A stretch of DNA of 64,000 nt from Sphingomonas corticis (GTDB lineage Bacteria > Pseudomonadota > Alphaproteobacteria > Sphingomonadales > Sphingomonadaceae), in assembly GCF_012035195.1 (NCBI RefSeq), contig NZ_JAAVJH010000002.1:372001-436000 (forward strand), written 5' to 3'. Below the pieces are notes generated by a model. The model was not told the DNA's origin. It saw only the letters and a list, made by a program, of their open reading frames with translations, and searched no databases. The translations under genes and the position numbers were made by a program. Position 1 is the first letter of the stretch. Each line of letters starts with the position of its first letter. Positions 18,549 through 28,030 of the stretch are shown piece by piece.

Positions 18549-18752
18549 CTAGTGCCAGAGGCCGCTGGGCGTGATCTCGAGGTCGTAGCGCTCCTCCAGC
18601 GACCACGCCTCGTCCGACAGGCGCTCGCCCCGCATCCAGTGCGCGTCCTGTTCCGGCCCGGGCGGCAGCGCGCGGGCGATCGCCTTCTCCCGTTCCTCCT
18701 CGCGGTGCAGCTCGCGGGCGGTAGCCTGCGCACCGGCTCGATCGATCGACAT
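18549..18752 (-). CDS. Small hypothetical protein
   Basis: The 67-residue product is hydrophilic, with a charged helix (ARELHREEEREKAIARALPP) and the ending YDLEITPSGLWH. I do not recognise a family. Its position three bases ahead of the amidotransferase gene on the same strand and an internal helix with strong charge patterning support it as a real gene. Confidence 0.55.
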   Translation of the reverse strand: MSIDRAGAQATARELHREEEREKAIARALPPGPEQDAHWMRGERLSDEAWSLEERYDLEITPSGLWH

Positions 18753-18885
18753 CAGCCTTCTCCTGTCGGAAGCGGCTTAAACGCGCGGCGCGCCGATCCG
18801 ACGCCGGCGAAACGTGGTGACGCAGATCAAGCGGGCGGCGGAGGCGCGGCCTGCATGGACGCGTCGAGCGGATGTCAGGAAAGAA

Positions 18886-18960
<75 letters not shown>

Positions 18961-19043
18961 ACTCGCCCGTTCGGACGGAAGCGCGCTAAGAGACGAGCGG
19001 GCGGCGATTGTCAAGGTCGTCGCGGCGGTCTAGCGCGCGGGGC

Positions 19044-19199
19044 ATGAGCAGGGACGACCGGGCGGAGCGGCTGGCGCGAGAGCTGCGCGAGAACCTGAAG
19101 CGGCGCAAGGCCCAGTCGCGCGCGGCGGCGGAGCCGCCCGGCGCGACGGCGGATCGATCCCTGCCCGACGGCGGGCAGGGCGAACCGCAGGCGGAGTAG
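19044..19199 (+). CDS. Small conserved charged protein
   Basis: The 51-residue product begins SRDDRAERLARELRENLKRR and continues KAQSRAA, a short Arg/Glu-rich helix followed by a Gly/Pro tail. Very similar short proteins occur in sphingomonads, without known function. ATG 19044 was preferred over an earlier in-frame start at 19008 because the family block begins there. It lies just past the tRNA and converges with the aminopeptidase P gene. Confidence 0.55.
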   Translation: MSRDDRAERLARELRENLKRRKAQSRAAAEPPGATADRSLPDGGQGEPQAE

Positions 19200-19247
19200 G
19201 CGCCGGGCGAGTCCGCGCTGCGGGCGACGTCGTCCTAGCGCCCGATG

Positions 19248-21047
19248 TCAGCGCGTCAGCGGCGCGCATTTCGCGTCGAGCCACGCGGCATCCTCCCCCG
19301 GCAACAGCGGGCGGAGCGCGTCGGCCACGCGTCGGTGATAGGCGTCGATCCACGTCAATTCGTCATCGGTCAGCAGCGCCGGATCGATCAGGTCTCGCTC
19401 GATCGGCGCCAGCGTCAGCGTCTCGAACGCCAGCATCGGCGCCTCGCCGCCGGCGATCTCGCGCTCCTCGACGAGCAGCAGGTTCTCGATCCGGATGCCG
19501 TACTCGCCGGCCTTGTAATAGCCCGGCTCGTTGGACAGGATCATGCCCGCGCGCAGCGGCTCCTGCGGGCCGCCGCCGGGATAGCCCGGCTTGGCGATCC
19601 GCGCAGGCCCCTCGTGCACCGACAGGTAGGCGCCCACGCCGTGGCCGGTGCCGTGCGCGAAGTCGAGTCCCGCCTGCCACAGGGGCAGCCGCGCCAGCGC
19701 GTCGATCTGCTGCCCGGTGGTGCCGTGCGGGAAGACGGCGGTGGCGATGGCGATATGTCCCTTCAGCACCCGGGTGAAGCGGTCGCGCATCTCCGCGGTC
19801 GGTTCGCCCACCGGCACCACGCGGGTCACGTCGGTCGTGCCGTCGGCATATTGCCCGCCCGAATCGATCAGGAACAGCTGCCCGCGCTCGATCGGCAGGT
19901 TCGACGCCTCGTCGACGCGATAGTGCGGGATCGCGCCGTGCGGCCCGGTGGCGGAGATGGCGTCGAACGACAGGTCCTTCAGCGCGCCCGTCTCGCGCCG
20001 GAACGCCTCCAGCCTGGCCGCGGCGGACAGCTCGGTCTGCCCGCCCGCCGGCGCCTCGGCCGCGATCCAGCGCAGGAAGCGGGTCAGCGCCGCCCCGTCG
20101 CGCAGCGAGGCGGCGCGATGGCCGGCGATCTCGCCCGCATTCTTCACTGCCTTGGCGAGGAGGGTGGGGTCGCGCAGCGGGAGCGTGGTGCCGCCCCCCG
20201 CCTCCACCCGATCGAAGATGGCGGAGACCGCCAGCGACGGATCGATCGCCACCCGCTTGCCGGCGAAGCCGCCCAGCGCCGCGGCGAACGCGGCCCGGTC
20301 GCGCACGCGCACGGCATTGCCCAAGTGCTGCGCCACTGTGTCGTCGACCTTGCCCGGCGCGACGAACAGCTCCGCGGTGCCGTCCGCGTGGACCACGGCA
20401 TAGGACAGCGCGACGGGCGTGCGCTCCACGTCGGTGCCGCGCACGTTCAGCAGCCAGGCGATCGAATCCAGCGCGGGGACGATCAGCGCGTCCGCGCCCG
20501 CCTGCACCAGCCAGTCGGCGACGTCGGCGCGCTTGGCCGCGCTGCCGCGCCCCGCCAGCGCATCCGGCTGCACCGACAGCGGCGCGTCGGAGGGGAGGGG
20601 GCGGTCGGTCCACACCGCGTCGACGGGGTTCGCGTCCACCCCCACCAGTTCGGCGCCCACCGCCGCCAGCACGCGGGCGGTCTCGTCCACCCAGCCGCGG
20701 GTGTGCAGCCACGGGTCGTAGCCGATGCGCGCGCCCGGCGCGGCGTGCGCCGCCAGCCAGTCGGCGACGCTGGTCTCCGGCACGCCGACATAGTGCCACT
20801 CGTCCGCCGCCACCTGCTCGCGCACCTGGATGGTGTAGCGCCCGTCGGTGAAGATGGCGGCCTCCTCGCGCAGCACCACGGCGGTGCCGGCCGAACCCTG
20901 GAACCCCGTCAGCCAGGCGAGCCGCTGCGCGTAGGCGCCGACATATTCGCTCATATGCTCGTCGGTCAGCGGCACGACGAAGCCGTCCAGCCGGTCGCGG
21001 GTCAGCTGCGCGCGCAGGGCGGCCAGGCGGGCGGAGTGGGTCGACAT
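19248..21047 (-). CDS. Aminopeptidase P family protein (M24B)
   Basis: This cytoplasmic metallopeptidase removes N-terminal residues before proline. The 599-residue length fits the three-domain type: two creatinase-like N-terminal domains and a C-terminal pita-bread domain. The dinuclear metal ligands are visible in order: Asp in LIDSGGQY, Asp in DGTTDVTR, His in GTGHGVG, Glu in LSNEPGYY and Glu in GIRIENL. ATG 21047 was chosen because the typical N-terminus follows; the open frame continues 58 codons further without support. Confidence 0.93.
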   Translation of the reverse strand: MSTHSARLAALRAQLTRDRLDGFVVPLTDEHMSEYVGAYAQRLAWLTGFQGSAGTAVVLREEAAIFTDGRYTIQVREQVAADEWHYVGVPETSVADWLAAHAAPGARIGYDPWLHTRGWVDETARVLAAVGAELVGVDANPVDAVWTDRPLPSDAPLSVQPDALAGRGSAAKRADVADWLVQAGADALIVPALDSIAWLLNVRGTDVERTPVALSYAVVHADGTAELFVAPGKVDDTVAQHLGNAVRVRDRAAFAAALGGFAGKRVAIDPSLAVSAIFDRVEAGGGTTLPLRDPTLLAKAVKNAGEIAGHRAASLRDGAALTRFLRWIAAEAPAGGQTELSAAARLEAFRRETGALKDLSFDAISATGPHGAIPHYRVDEASNLPIERGQLFLIDSGGQYADGTTDVTRVVPVGEPTAEMRDRFTRVLKGHIAIATAVFPHGTTGQQIDALARLPLWQAGLDFAHGTGHGVGAYLSVHEGPARIAKPGYPGGGPQEPLRAGMILSNEPGYYKAGEYGIRIENLLLVEEREIAGGEAPMLAFETLTLAPIERDLIDPALLTDDELTWIDAYHRRVADALRPLLPGEDAAWLDAKCAPLTR

Positions 21048-21201
21048 GGCGTTGGCTTTCGTAACTCGGGTGGCGCGGGCGTCCTCCTGCCAGAAGCCCG
21101 CCCGTGCCGCAAAGGCTTGACCCCGCGATTCGCGCTCTGTCATCATGGCGTCACGCCCGCCCCGCAGGGGGAGGCGCAGAACGGCGAGCAGGGGAGCATC
21201 T

Positions 21202-21768
21202 GTGTTCCATCCCGACCTCATCCGGCATCCGGAGAGTTGTCCGACGCTGGTGCTGAACGCCGACTACACGCCGCTCAGCTATTATCCGCTCAGCATCTGG
21301 CCGTGGCAGACCGCGGTGAAGGCGGTGTTCCTCGACCGCGTCGACGTGGTCGCCCACTACGAGCGCGAGGTGCGCAGCCCCAACCACGCGATCAAGCTGC
21401 CGTCGGTGATCGCGCTGAAGCAGTTCGTGAAGCCGTCGCAGTTTCCCGCCTTCACCCGGTTCAACCTGTTCCTGCGCGACCGGTTCGCGTGCCAATATTG
21501 CGGCGTCGCGCGCGACCTGACCTTCGATCACGTCGTGCCGCGCGCGCAGGGCGGGCGCACCACGTGGGAGAACGTCGTCACGGCCTGCGCGCCGTGCAAC
21601 CTGAAGAAGGGCGGGCGCACCCCGCGGCAGGCGCACATGCCGCTGTATCTCGAGCCGATCCGCCCGACGAGCTGGCAATTGCAGGAACACGGCCGGCGCT
21701 TTCCGCCCAACTACCTTCACGACACGTGGCACGATTGGCTCTACTGGGACGTTGAGCTGGAAGCCTGA
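21202..21768 (+). CDS. HNH endonuclease family protein
   Basis: The 188-residue product contains an HNH/McrA-like nuclease motif: a zinc pair CQYCG, the catalytic segment LTFDHVVPRAQGG with TTWENVVTAC, and a second zinc pair CAPCN. The N-terminal part (LVLNADYTPLSYYPLSIWPW) is typical of a widespread chromosomal single-HNH family found in many alphaproteobacteria, whose cellular task is unclear. It starts at GTG 21202 six bases after GGGGAGC. It is not beside restriction or phage genes, so it is likely a core gene rather than a defence nuclease. Confidence 0.88.
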   Translation: MFHPDLIRHPESCPTLVLNADYTPLSYYPLSIWPWQTAVKAVFLDRVDVVAHYEREVRSPNHAIKLPSVIALKQFVKPSQFPAFTRFNLFLRDRFACQYCGVARDLTFDHVVPRAQGGRTTWENVVTACAPCNLKKGGRTPRQAHMPLYLEPIRPTSWQLQEHGRRFPPNYLHDTWHDWLYWDVELEA

Positions 21769-21782
21769 AGGGGAGCGCGCGC

Positions 21783-22220
21783 GTGTCGAAGTCGAAGGGG
21801 GCCCTGGTCGTGGCCGTGTTGCTTGTCGCCGGCTGCGGCCCGTCTGCCGAGGAGAAGGCGGAGACGAACGCCGCGGTGCAGAACTTCACGCCGCCCTTCG
21901 TCATGTCGCGGCTCGACTATGGCGGCGTGGTGGAGCGCCGCTTCCGCCGGCTGGACCGCAACGACGACGACAAGCTGGTGGCGAGCGAGCTGAGCCCGCG
22001 CCTGGCACCGCGCTTCGCCGAGATCGACGCCAACGGCGACGGCGGCATCTCGAACGAGGAGTGGAGCAAGTGGATGCTCGCCCGCTTCGACCATCAGGAC
22101 GAGAACCGCGACGGCACCGTCACCAGCGCCGAGCGCGAGAAGGCGCGCGCCCAGCGCGAGATGGACTTGCCGACGCCCGCGGAGGAGCCGGCGACGAACG
22201 CGGCGGGCGCGGCGAAGTGA
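21783..22220 (+). CDS. EF-hand calcium-binding lipoprotein
   Basis: The 145-residue product has a short signal with lipobox VAGC near residue 18, so it is likely a membrane-anchored lipoprotein. Three EF-hand loops follow in tandem: DRNDDDKLVASE, DANGDGGISNEE and DENRDGTVTSAE, each with Asp at positions 1 and 3 and Glu at 12. A calcium-sensing or structural role in the envelope is likely, but the partner is unknown. It begins at a GTG 14 bases after the HNH gene and may be co-transcribed with it. Confidence 0.82.
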   Translation: MSKSKGALVVAVLLVAGCGPSAEEKAETNAAVQNFTPPFVMSRLDYGGVVERRFRRLDRNDDDKLVASELSPRLAPRFAEIDANGDGGISNEEWSKWMLARFDHQDENRDGTVTSAEREKARAQREMDLPTPAEEPATNAAGAAK

Positions 22221-22226
22221 AATAAC

Positions 22227-22353
22227 CTCCCCGGCACGGGGAGGGGGACCAGCCGCAGGCTGGTGGAGGGGGACATCCACGGGCGTGCGCTTCGTGGCCC
22301 TTCCCCTCCACCACTCGCTTTGCGAGCGGTCCCCCTCCCCGTGCCGGGGAGGA
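22227..22353. repeat. REP-like intergenic palindromic repeat
   Basis: The gap between the EF-hand gene and ppc is almost filled by one large inverted repeat. The left arm contains CCTCCCCGGCACGGGGAGG and the right arm CCTCCCCGTGCCGGGGAGG, each also a hairpin by itself, with GGTGGAGGGG and CCCCTCCACC nested inside. This is the pattern of short mobile intergenic repeats common in sphingomonads. It may end the upstream transcript. Confidence 0.75.
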
Positions 22354-22386
22354 GACGGTTGACCTCGCCCCCTGCCGCAGCGCAGC

Positions 22387-25068
22387 ATGACGCGCATGGC
22401 CAGCCTCCCTTCGATCACCAACAATCCCGACGTCCGCTATCTCGGCCGCGTGCTGGGCGACGTCATCCGCGCCTATGGCGGGGAGCGATTGTACGAGCGG
22501 ACGGAGGCGATCCGTTCCGCCTCCGTGGAGCGGCACCGCGGCAACGGCACGGCATCCACCGATGCCGAGCTGGGGCAGATGGACCTCGACGAGACGCTCG
22601 ATTTCGTCCGCGGCTTCATGCTGTTCTCCATGCTGGCCAACCTCGCCGAGGATCGCCAGGGCATCGCCGCGGAGGAGGGGGCCGACCTCGCCGCCGCGCT
22701 CGCCCGGCTGGAGCAGGCGGGCGTCGCGCGCGCGGACGTGCTGGCGCTGCTCGACCACGCGCTGATCGCCCCCGTACTCACCGCGCACCCGACGGAGGTG
22801 CGGCGCAAGTCGATGATCGACCACCGCAACCGCATCGCGCAGCTGATGGCGATGCGCGACCGCGGCGCGGAGACGACGCCGGAGGGCGACCTGGTCGACG
22901 AGGCGATCGTGCGCCAGGTCGCGCTGCTGTGGCAGACGCGGGTGCTGCGGCGCGAGCGACTGTACGTCGTGGACGAGGTGGAGACCGCGCTTTCCTACCT
23001 GCGCGACGTCTTCCTGCCCGTCATCCCCGCGCTCTACCAGCGCTGGGACCGCGCGCTCGGCCAGCGCACGCCGGCCTTCCTGCGGCCGGGCAGCTGGATC
23101 GGCGGGGATCGCGACGGCAACCCCTTCGTCACCGCCGATTCGCTGAAGGCCGCGCTGGCGAAGGCGGCGCAGGCCGCGCTCGGCTTCTATCTCGATCAGC
23201 TGCACGCGATGGGCGCGGAACTGTCGATCTCCGCCGATCACGCTCATGTCGACGACGCGGTGGTCGCGCTGGCCGGGGCGAGCGGCGACGCGGCGGAGAG
23301 CCGCAGCGACGAGCCCTATCGTCGCGCGCTGTCGGGCATCTACGCCCGCACCGCCGCCACCTATGCCGCGCTCACGGGGCAGCCCGCCCCGCGCCCCGGC
23401 GCGCTGAAGGGGGAGCCGTACGCCGATCCCGCCGCGCTGCGCGCCGACCTCGTCTCGATCGCGCGCGGGCTGTCGCGCGAGGGGGAGGGGCTGCTTGGCT
23501 CCGGCGGTGCGGTCGGCCGGCTGATCCGTGCCGTGGAAGTCTTCGGCTTCCACCTCGCCACGCTCGACCTCAGGCAGAACAGCGCGATCCACGAGGGCGT
23601 GGTGGCGGAGATGCTGCGCGTCGCGGGCGTCGTCGACGATTACGCCGCGCTGGACGAGGACGCGCGCGTCATGCTGCTGCGGCAGGAACTCGCCACCCCG
23701 CGCCCGCTGACCAGCCGCTTCGCCGATTATTCGGAAGAGACGCGGGGCGAGCTGGCGATCGTGCAGGCCGCCGCCGACGCGCACGCCACCTACGGCCCGG
23801 CCTGCATCCGCCAGTATATCGTCAGCATGTGCAAGTCGGTCAGCGACCTGCTGGAGGTCCACCTGCTGCTCAAGGAGGTCGGCCTCTACCGGCCCGGCGA
23901 CGACCCATCGGCGGCGATCATGGCGGTGCCGCTGTTCGAGACGATCGAGGATCTGGAGGCCGCCCCCGCGATCATGACCGAATGGTTCGCCATTCCCGAG
24001 GTGCGCGCGATCGCCCGCGCGCGCGGCCATCAGGAAGTGATGATCGGCTATTCGGACAGCAACAAGGACGGCGGCTACCTGACGTCCACGTGGCAATTGT
24101 CCAAGGCGTCGACCGCGCTGAAGCCGGTGTTCGACGCGGTCGGCGTCGGGATGCAGCTGTTCCACGGCCGCGGCGGCGCGGTGGGGCGCGGCGGCGGCTC
24201 CGCCTTCGCCGCGATCCGCGCGCAGCCGCCCGGCACCGTGCAGGGCCGCATCCGCATCACCGAGCAGGGCGAGGTCATCGCGGGCAAGTACGGCACGCGC
24301 GAGAGCGCGGTGACCAATCTCGAGGCGATGGCGTCGGCCACGTTGCTGGCCACGCTGGAGCCCGCGCATCTGTCGAACGGCGACAATGCGCAATTCGCCG
24401 CCGCGATGGATCGCCTCTCCGCCGACGCCTTCCGCGCCTATCGCGGGCTGGTCTACGAGACGGACGGCTTCCGCACCTTCTTTCGCGAGATGACGCCGAT
24501 CGCGGAGATCGCCGGGCTGAAGATCGGCAGCCGCCCCGCCAGCCGCAAGAAATCCGACGCGATCGAGGATCTGCGCGCCATCCCCTGGGTGTTCAGCTGG
24601 GCCCAGGCGCGGGTGATGCTGCCCGGCTGGTACGGCGTGGGGCAGGCGCTGGCCGCGTTCGAGGACAAGGCGCTGCTGCGCGACATGGCACAGGGCTGGC
24701 CGCTCTTCTCCGCCACGCTGGCCAACATGGAGATGGTGCTGGCGAAGTCCGACATGGGCATCGCGCGCCGCTACGCCGGGCTGGTGCAGGACACGGCCTT
24801 GCGCGACACGGTGTTCGGCCGCATCCGCGACGGCTGGCAGGCGACGCACGACGGCCTGCTCGACGTCACCGGCCAGTCGCACCTGCTCGAGAAGCACCAG
24901 GCGCTCGACGCCTCGATCCGGCTGCGGCTGCCCTATATCGAGCCGCTGAACCTGCTGCAGATCGAGCTGATGAAGCGCCACCGCGCCGGCGAGGACGATG
25001 GGCGCGTGCGGCAGGGCATCCTGCTGTCGATCAACGCCATCGCCACCGCGCTGCGCAACTCGGGCTGA
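22387..25068 (+). CDS. ppc: Phosphoenolpyruvate carboxylase
   Basis: Ppc fixes bicarbonate onto phosphoenolpyruvate to give oxaloacetate and refills the citric acid cycle. The 893-residue product has the catalytic His in TAHPTEVRRKS, the conserved GYSDSNKDGGY, the glycine-rich FHGRGGAVGRGGG loop, and the C-terminal LRNSG ending that is near the allosteric site. A second ATG at 22396 is an equally plausible start. Length and motifs are complete. It converges with pepN. Confidence 0.96.
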   Translation: MTRMASLPSITNNPDVRYLGRVLGDVIRAYGGERLYERTEAIRSASVERHRGNGTASTDAELGQMDLDETLDFVRGFMLFSMLANLAEDRQGIAAEEGADLAAALARLEQAGVARADVLALLDHALIAPVLTAHPTEVRRKSMIDHRNRIAQLMAMRDRGAETTPEGDLVDEAIVRQVALLWQTRVLRRERLYVVDEVETALSYLRDVFLPVIPALYQRWDRALGQRTPAFLRPGSWIGGDRDGNPFVTADSLKAALAKAAQAALGFYLDQLHAMGAELSISADHAHVDDAVVALAGASGDAAESRSDEPYRRALSGIYARTAATYAALTGQPAPRPGALKGEPYADPAALRADLVSIARGLSREGEGLLGSGGAVGRLIRAVEVFGFHLATLDLRQNSAIHEGVVAEMLRVAGVVDDYAALDEDARVMLLRQELATPRPLTSRFADYSEETRGELAIVQAAADAHATYGPACIRQYIVSMCKSVSDLLEVHLLLKEVGLYRPGDDPSAAIMAVPLFETIEDLEAAPAIMTEWFAIPEVRAIARARGHQEVMIGYSDSNKDGGYLTSTWQLSKASTALKPVFDAVGVGMQLFHGRGGAVGRGGGSAFAAIRAQPPGTVQGRIRITEQGEVIAGKYGTRESAVTNLEAMASATLLATLEPAHLSNGDNAQFAAAMDRLSADAFRAYRGLVYETDGFRTFFREMTPIAEIAGLKIGSRPASRKKSDAIEDLRAIPWVFSWAQARVMLPGWYGVGQALAAFEDKALLRDMAQGWPLFSATLANMEMVLAKSDMGIARRYAGLVQDTALRDTVFGRIRDGWQATHDGLLDVTGQSHLLEKHQALDASIRLRLPYIEPLNLLQIELMKRHRAGEDDGRVRQGILLSINAIATALRNSG

Positions 25069-25206
25069 TCGGGCGGCGTTCCCCCCGAAACCGCCGCCCG
25101 ATGCTTTCCCCCGGTCGCACCCGACCCTCGCCATAGCGCGGGCCGGATGCGTCCGCATTCGACCTTTCTCATTTTGGGTAGGTTGGCATCGTACTGGCCG
25201 GACTCA

Positions 25207-25320
25207 CGCTTCGTGCTGAGAAGGCATTGAGCGAAGACGAAATGCCGTCTCGAAGCACCGTTGACGCGTGCCCTTCGAGACGAGGCTTCGGCTTCGCTCA
25301 GCCTCTACTCAGGGCGAGCG
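25207..25320. repeat. REP-like repeat between ppc and pepN
   Basis: This convergent gap contains a palindrome GTCTCGAAGCAC (25247-25258) facing GTGC-CC-TTCGAGAC (25268-25281), flanked by CGTGCTGAG on the left and CTCAGGGCGAGCG on the right. This style (CCCTTCGAGAC with CTCAGGGCGA) is a frequent sphingomonad intergenic repeat. The rest of 25069-25346 shows nothing else, though the palindrome could act as a two-way terminator. Confidence 0.6.
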
Positions 25321-25346
25321 GAGCTTTGGCCTTTCGCTCTACCCCT

Positions 25347-27953
25347 CTAACCCTCCAGGCTCTTCGACACCTGCTCGAACAGGTCCTTCGAGATGCCCGG
25401 CGTGCCGGCGATGCGCTCCAGCTCGGCGCGCATCAGCGCGGCGCGCGGGGGCGCGAAGCGGCGCCAGCGGCCGAGCGGGGGCAGCAGCTTCGCCGCGGTC
25501 TGCGGATTGAGCGCGTCCAGCGCCAGCAGCTGGTCGGCCAGCCAGCGATAGCCCGCGCCTCCTTCGGTGTGGAAGGCACGCTGGTTGACGCCGAACGCGC
25601 CGACCAGCGCACGCGCCCGGTTGGGATTGGCCAGCGTGAAGTCGGGGTGCTGCGCCAGCGCCGCGACCAGCGCCGCGGTGTCGTCGCGCGACGACAGCGC
25701 CTGCGTCTGGAACCATTTGTCGAGCACCAGCCCGTTGTCGGCGTAGCGGTTGTAGAACACGTCCAGCGCCGCCTCGCGCTCGTCGGACACGCCGTTGACC
25801 AGCGTGGTCAGCGCGCCCTGCCGGTCGGTCATGTTGTCCGCGCGCTCGAACTGCCGCCACGCCACCTGCGCGGCGTCGGCGGCGCCGGAGGCGGCGAGAT
25901 AGCCGAGCGCCACGTTGCGCAGCCGCCGCGCGCCCTTCGCCTCGGGCGTGTAGGAATAGGGCTCGCCCGCCCCGGTGTCGTACGCCTGCCGCCAGCGCGC
26001 CTCCAGCCGGCGGCCGAGATCGCGGCGCAGCCCCTCGCGCGCGCGGAACACCGCGTCGGGATCGACCAGCGCCAGCTGGTCGCCGACGAACGCCTCCGAC
26101 GGCAGCAGCACCGCCTCGGCGACGAATGCCGCATCCAGCTCGCCGCTCGTCGCCCCGTCCAGCGTGTCGGCGACCGCGGCGACCACCGCGTCGTGATCGG
26201 CGCGCCCTTCGACGGTGGCGGCGATCAGCGTGTCCAGCATCAGCTGCTGCATCGCCTCGTAGCGGGCGAAGGGATCGTCGTCGGTCCGCGCCAGGAAGGC
26301 GAGGTCGGCGGCGGTGCGGTCGCTCTCGATCACGACGGGGGCGGAGAAGCCGCGGTTCAGCGACACGACCGGCCGCTCCGTCACCGTCTCGAACGTCACG
26401 CTCATGCTCGGCTCGCTCAGCAGCACCAGCTGCTCCTCGCTCAGGGGACGCCCGGTCTCGCTGCCGAACAGCCGCACCTTCAGCGGCAGCACCTGCGGTG
26501 CCTTGCCCGTCTGCCCCGGCGTGTCGGGCACCTTCTGTCCCAGGTTCAGCGTCGCGCGCCCGCTGCCCGCGTGATGTTCCAGCGAGGCGGAGACGCGCGG
26601 CGTGCCCGCCTGGCTGTACCAGCGGCGGAACTGCGTCAGGTCCGCGCCGCTCGCCTCCTCCATGCAGGCGACGAAATCCTCGCACGTCGCCGCCGTGCCG
26701 TCGAACCGGTCGAAATACAGGTCGCTGCCGGCGCGGAACGCCTCCGGTCCCAGGATCGTGGCCATCATGCGGATGACCTCGGCGCCCTTGTTGTAGATGG
26801 TCGCGGTGTAGAAGTTGCTGATCTCGATATAGCTTTCCGGCCTGATCGGATGGGCGAGCGGCCCGGCATCCTCCGGGAACTGCGCCGCGCGCAGGCCCCG
26901 CACGTCCTCGATCCGCTTCACCGCGGCCGAACCCTGGTCCGCGCTGAACCCCTGGTCGCGATAGACGGTGAACCCTTCCTTGAGGCTCAGCTGGAACCAG
27001 TCGCGGCAGGTGACGCGGTTGCCCGACCAATTGTGGAAATATTCGTGCGCCACCACCGCGGCGATCGCGTCATAGTCGTAGTCGGTGGCGGTGTCGGGAT
27101 CGGCCAGGATGTAGCGGCTGTTGAAGATGTTCAGCCCCTTGTTCTCCATCGCGCCGAAGTTGAAGTCGTCCACGGCGACGATGTTGAACACGTCCAGGTC
27201 GTATTCGCGGCCGTAGACCCGCTCGTCCCACGCCATGGACAGCTTCAGCGCGTGCATGGCGTGCTCGGTGCGCGGCAGGTCGGCAGCGCGGACGTAGATG
27301 CCCAGCTCCACCTCACGCCCCGACCGCGTGGTGAAGCTCGACCGGTTCACCGCCAGCTTCCCCGCCACCAGCGCGAACAGGTAGGACGGCTTGGGAAAGG
27401 GATCGTGCCACTCCGCCCAGTGCGTGCCGTCGCCGTTCTCGCCCCGCGCCACCGGATCGCCGTTGGCCAGCAGCACCGGAAAGCGCGCGGCATCCGCGGT
27501 CATCCGCACGCGATAGGTGGACAGGACGTCGGGCCGATCGGGAAAATAGGTGATGCGGCGGAAGCCTTCCGCCTCGCACTGCGTGCACAGGTTCCCGCCC
27601 GAGGCGTACAGGCCCATCAGCTGCGTGTTGCGGTCCGGCGCGATCTCCACCTCGGTCTCGACCACGTGCGCGTCGCCGGACAGCGGGATCACCAGCGTCT
27701 CGCCTTCCAGCCGCCAGTCGTTGATCGCGACGCCGTCGACGCTCACCGCCAGCGGCACCTGTCCCGCGCCGTCCAGCCGCAGCGGTGCGTCGTGCGCCCC
27801 GCTGCGCCGCACCGACAGCCGCGCGCGCACCCGCGTGGCGGAGGGATCGAGCGCGAAGTCGAGGTCGGTCTCCGGCACGGTCCATTCGGGCGCGCGATAA
27901 TCCTCGCGACGCAGAACGGGGGGGAGGGCGGGCGCGGAGAGGGCGTCGAGCAT
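25347..27953 (-). CDS. pepN: Aminopeptidase N (M1 family)
   Basis: PepN is a cytoplasmic zinc aminopeptidase of broad specificity. The 868-residue product has the exopeptidase motif GAMENKG and the zinc site HEYFHNWSGN followed 18 residues later by the third ligand Glu in LKEGFTVYRD. Domain order is normal: beta-saddle N-terminus, thermolysin-like catalytic domain, and a long helical C-terminus ending SLEG. It diverges from the M28 gene across a 77-base gap. Confidence 0.96.
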   Translation of the reverse strand: MLDALSAPALPPVLRREDYRAPEWTVPETDLDFALDPSATRVRARLSVRRSGAHDAPLRLDGAGQVPLAVSVDGVAINDWRLEGETLVIPLSGDAHVVETEVEIAPDRNTQLMGLYASGGNLCTQCEAEGFRRITYFPDRPDVLSTYRVRMTADAARFPVLLANGDPVARGENGDGTHWAEWHDPFPKPSYLFALVAGKLAVNRSSFTTRSGREVELGIYVRAADLPRTEHAMHALKLSMAWDERVYGREYDLDVFNIVAVDDFNFGAMENKGLNIFNSRYILADPDTATDYDYDAIAAVVAHEYFHNWSGNRVTCRDWFQLSLKEGFTVYRDQGFSADQGSAAVKRIEDVRGLRAAQFPEDAGPLAHPIRPESYIEISNFYTATIYNKGAEVIRMMATILGPEAFRAGSDLYFDRFDGTAATCEDFVACMEEASGADLTQFRRWYSQAGTPRVSASLEHHAGSGRATLNLGQKVPDTPGQTGKAPQVLPLKVRLFGSETGRPLSEEQLVLLSEPSMSVTFETVTERPVVSLNRGFSAPVVIESDRTAADLAFLARTDDDPFARYEAMQQLMLDTLIAATVEGRADHDAVVAAVADTLDGATSGELDAAFVAEAVLLPSEAFVGDQLALVDPDAVFRAREGLRRDLGRRLEARWRQAYDTGAGEPYSYTPEAKGARRLRNVALGYLAASGAADAAQVAWRQFERADNMTDRQGALTTLVNGVSDEREAALDVFYNRYADNGLVLDKWFQTQALSSRDDTAALVAALAQHPDFTLANPNRARALVGAFGVNQRAFHTEGGAGYRWLADQLLALDALNPQTAAKLLPPLGRWRRFAPPRAALMRAELERIAGTPGISKDLFEQVSKSLEG

Positions 27954-28030
27954 GACGGTGATATACGTGGCGCGCGCGCAGGTTCCACCCGTCGCTTGCG
28001 CGACCCGTGCGCGCTGCTACCGGTCGCGCC

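Noticed and set aside
21202..21768. HNH gene as a restriction or phage nuclease
   Set aside because: No methylase, integrase or phage gene is nearby, and the N-terminal block matches a common chromosomal family.
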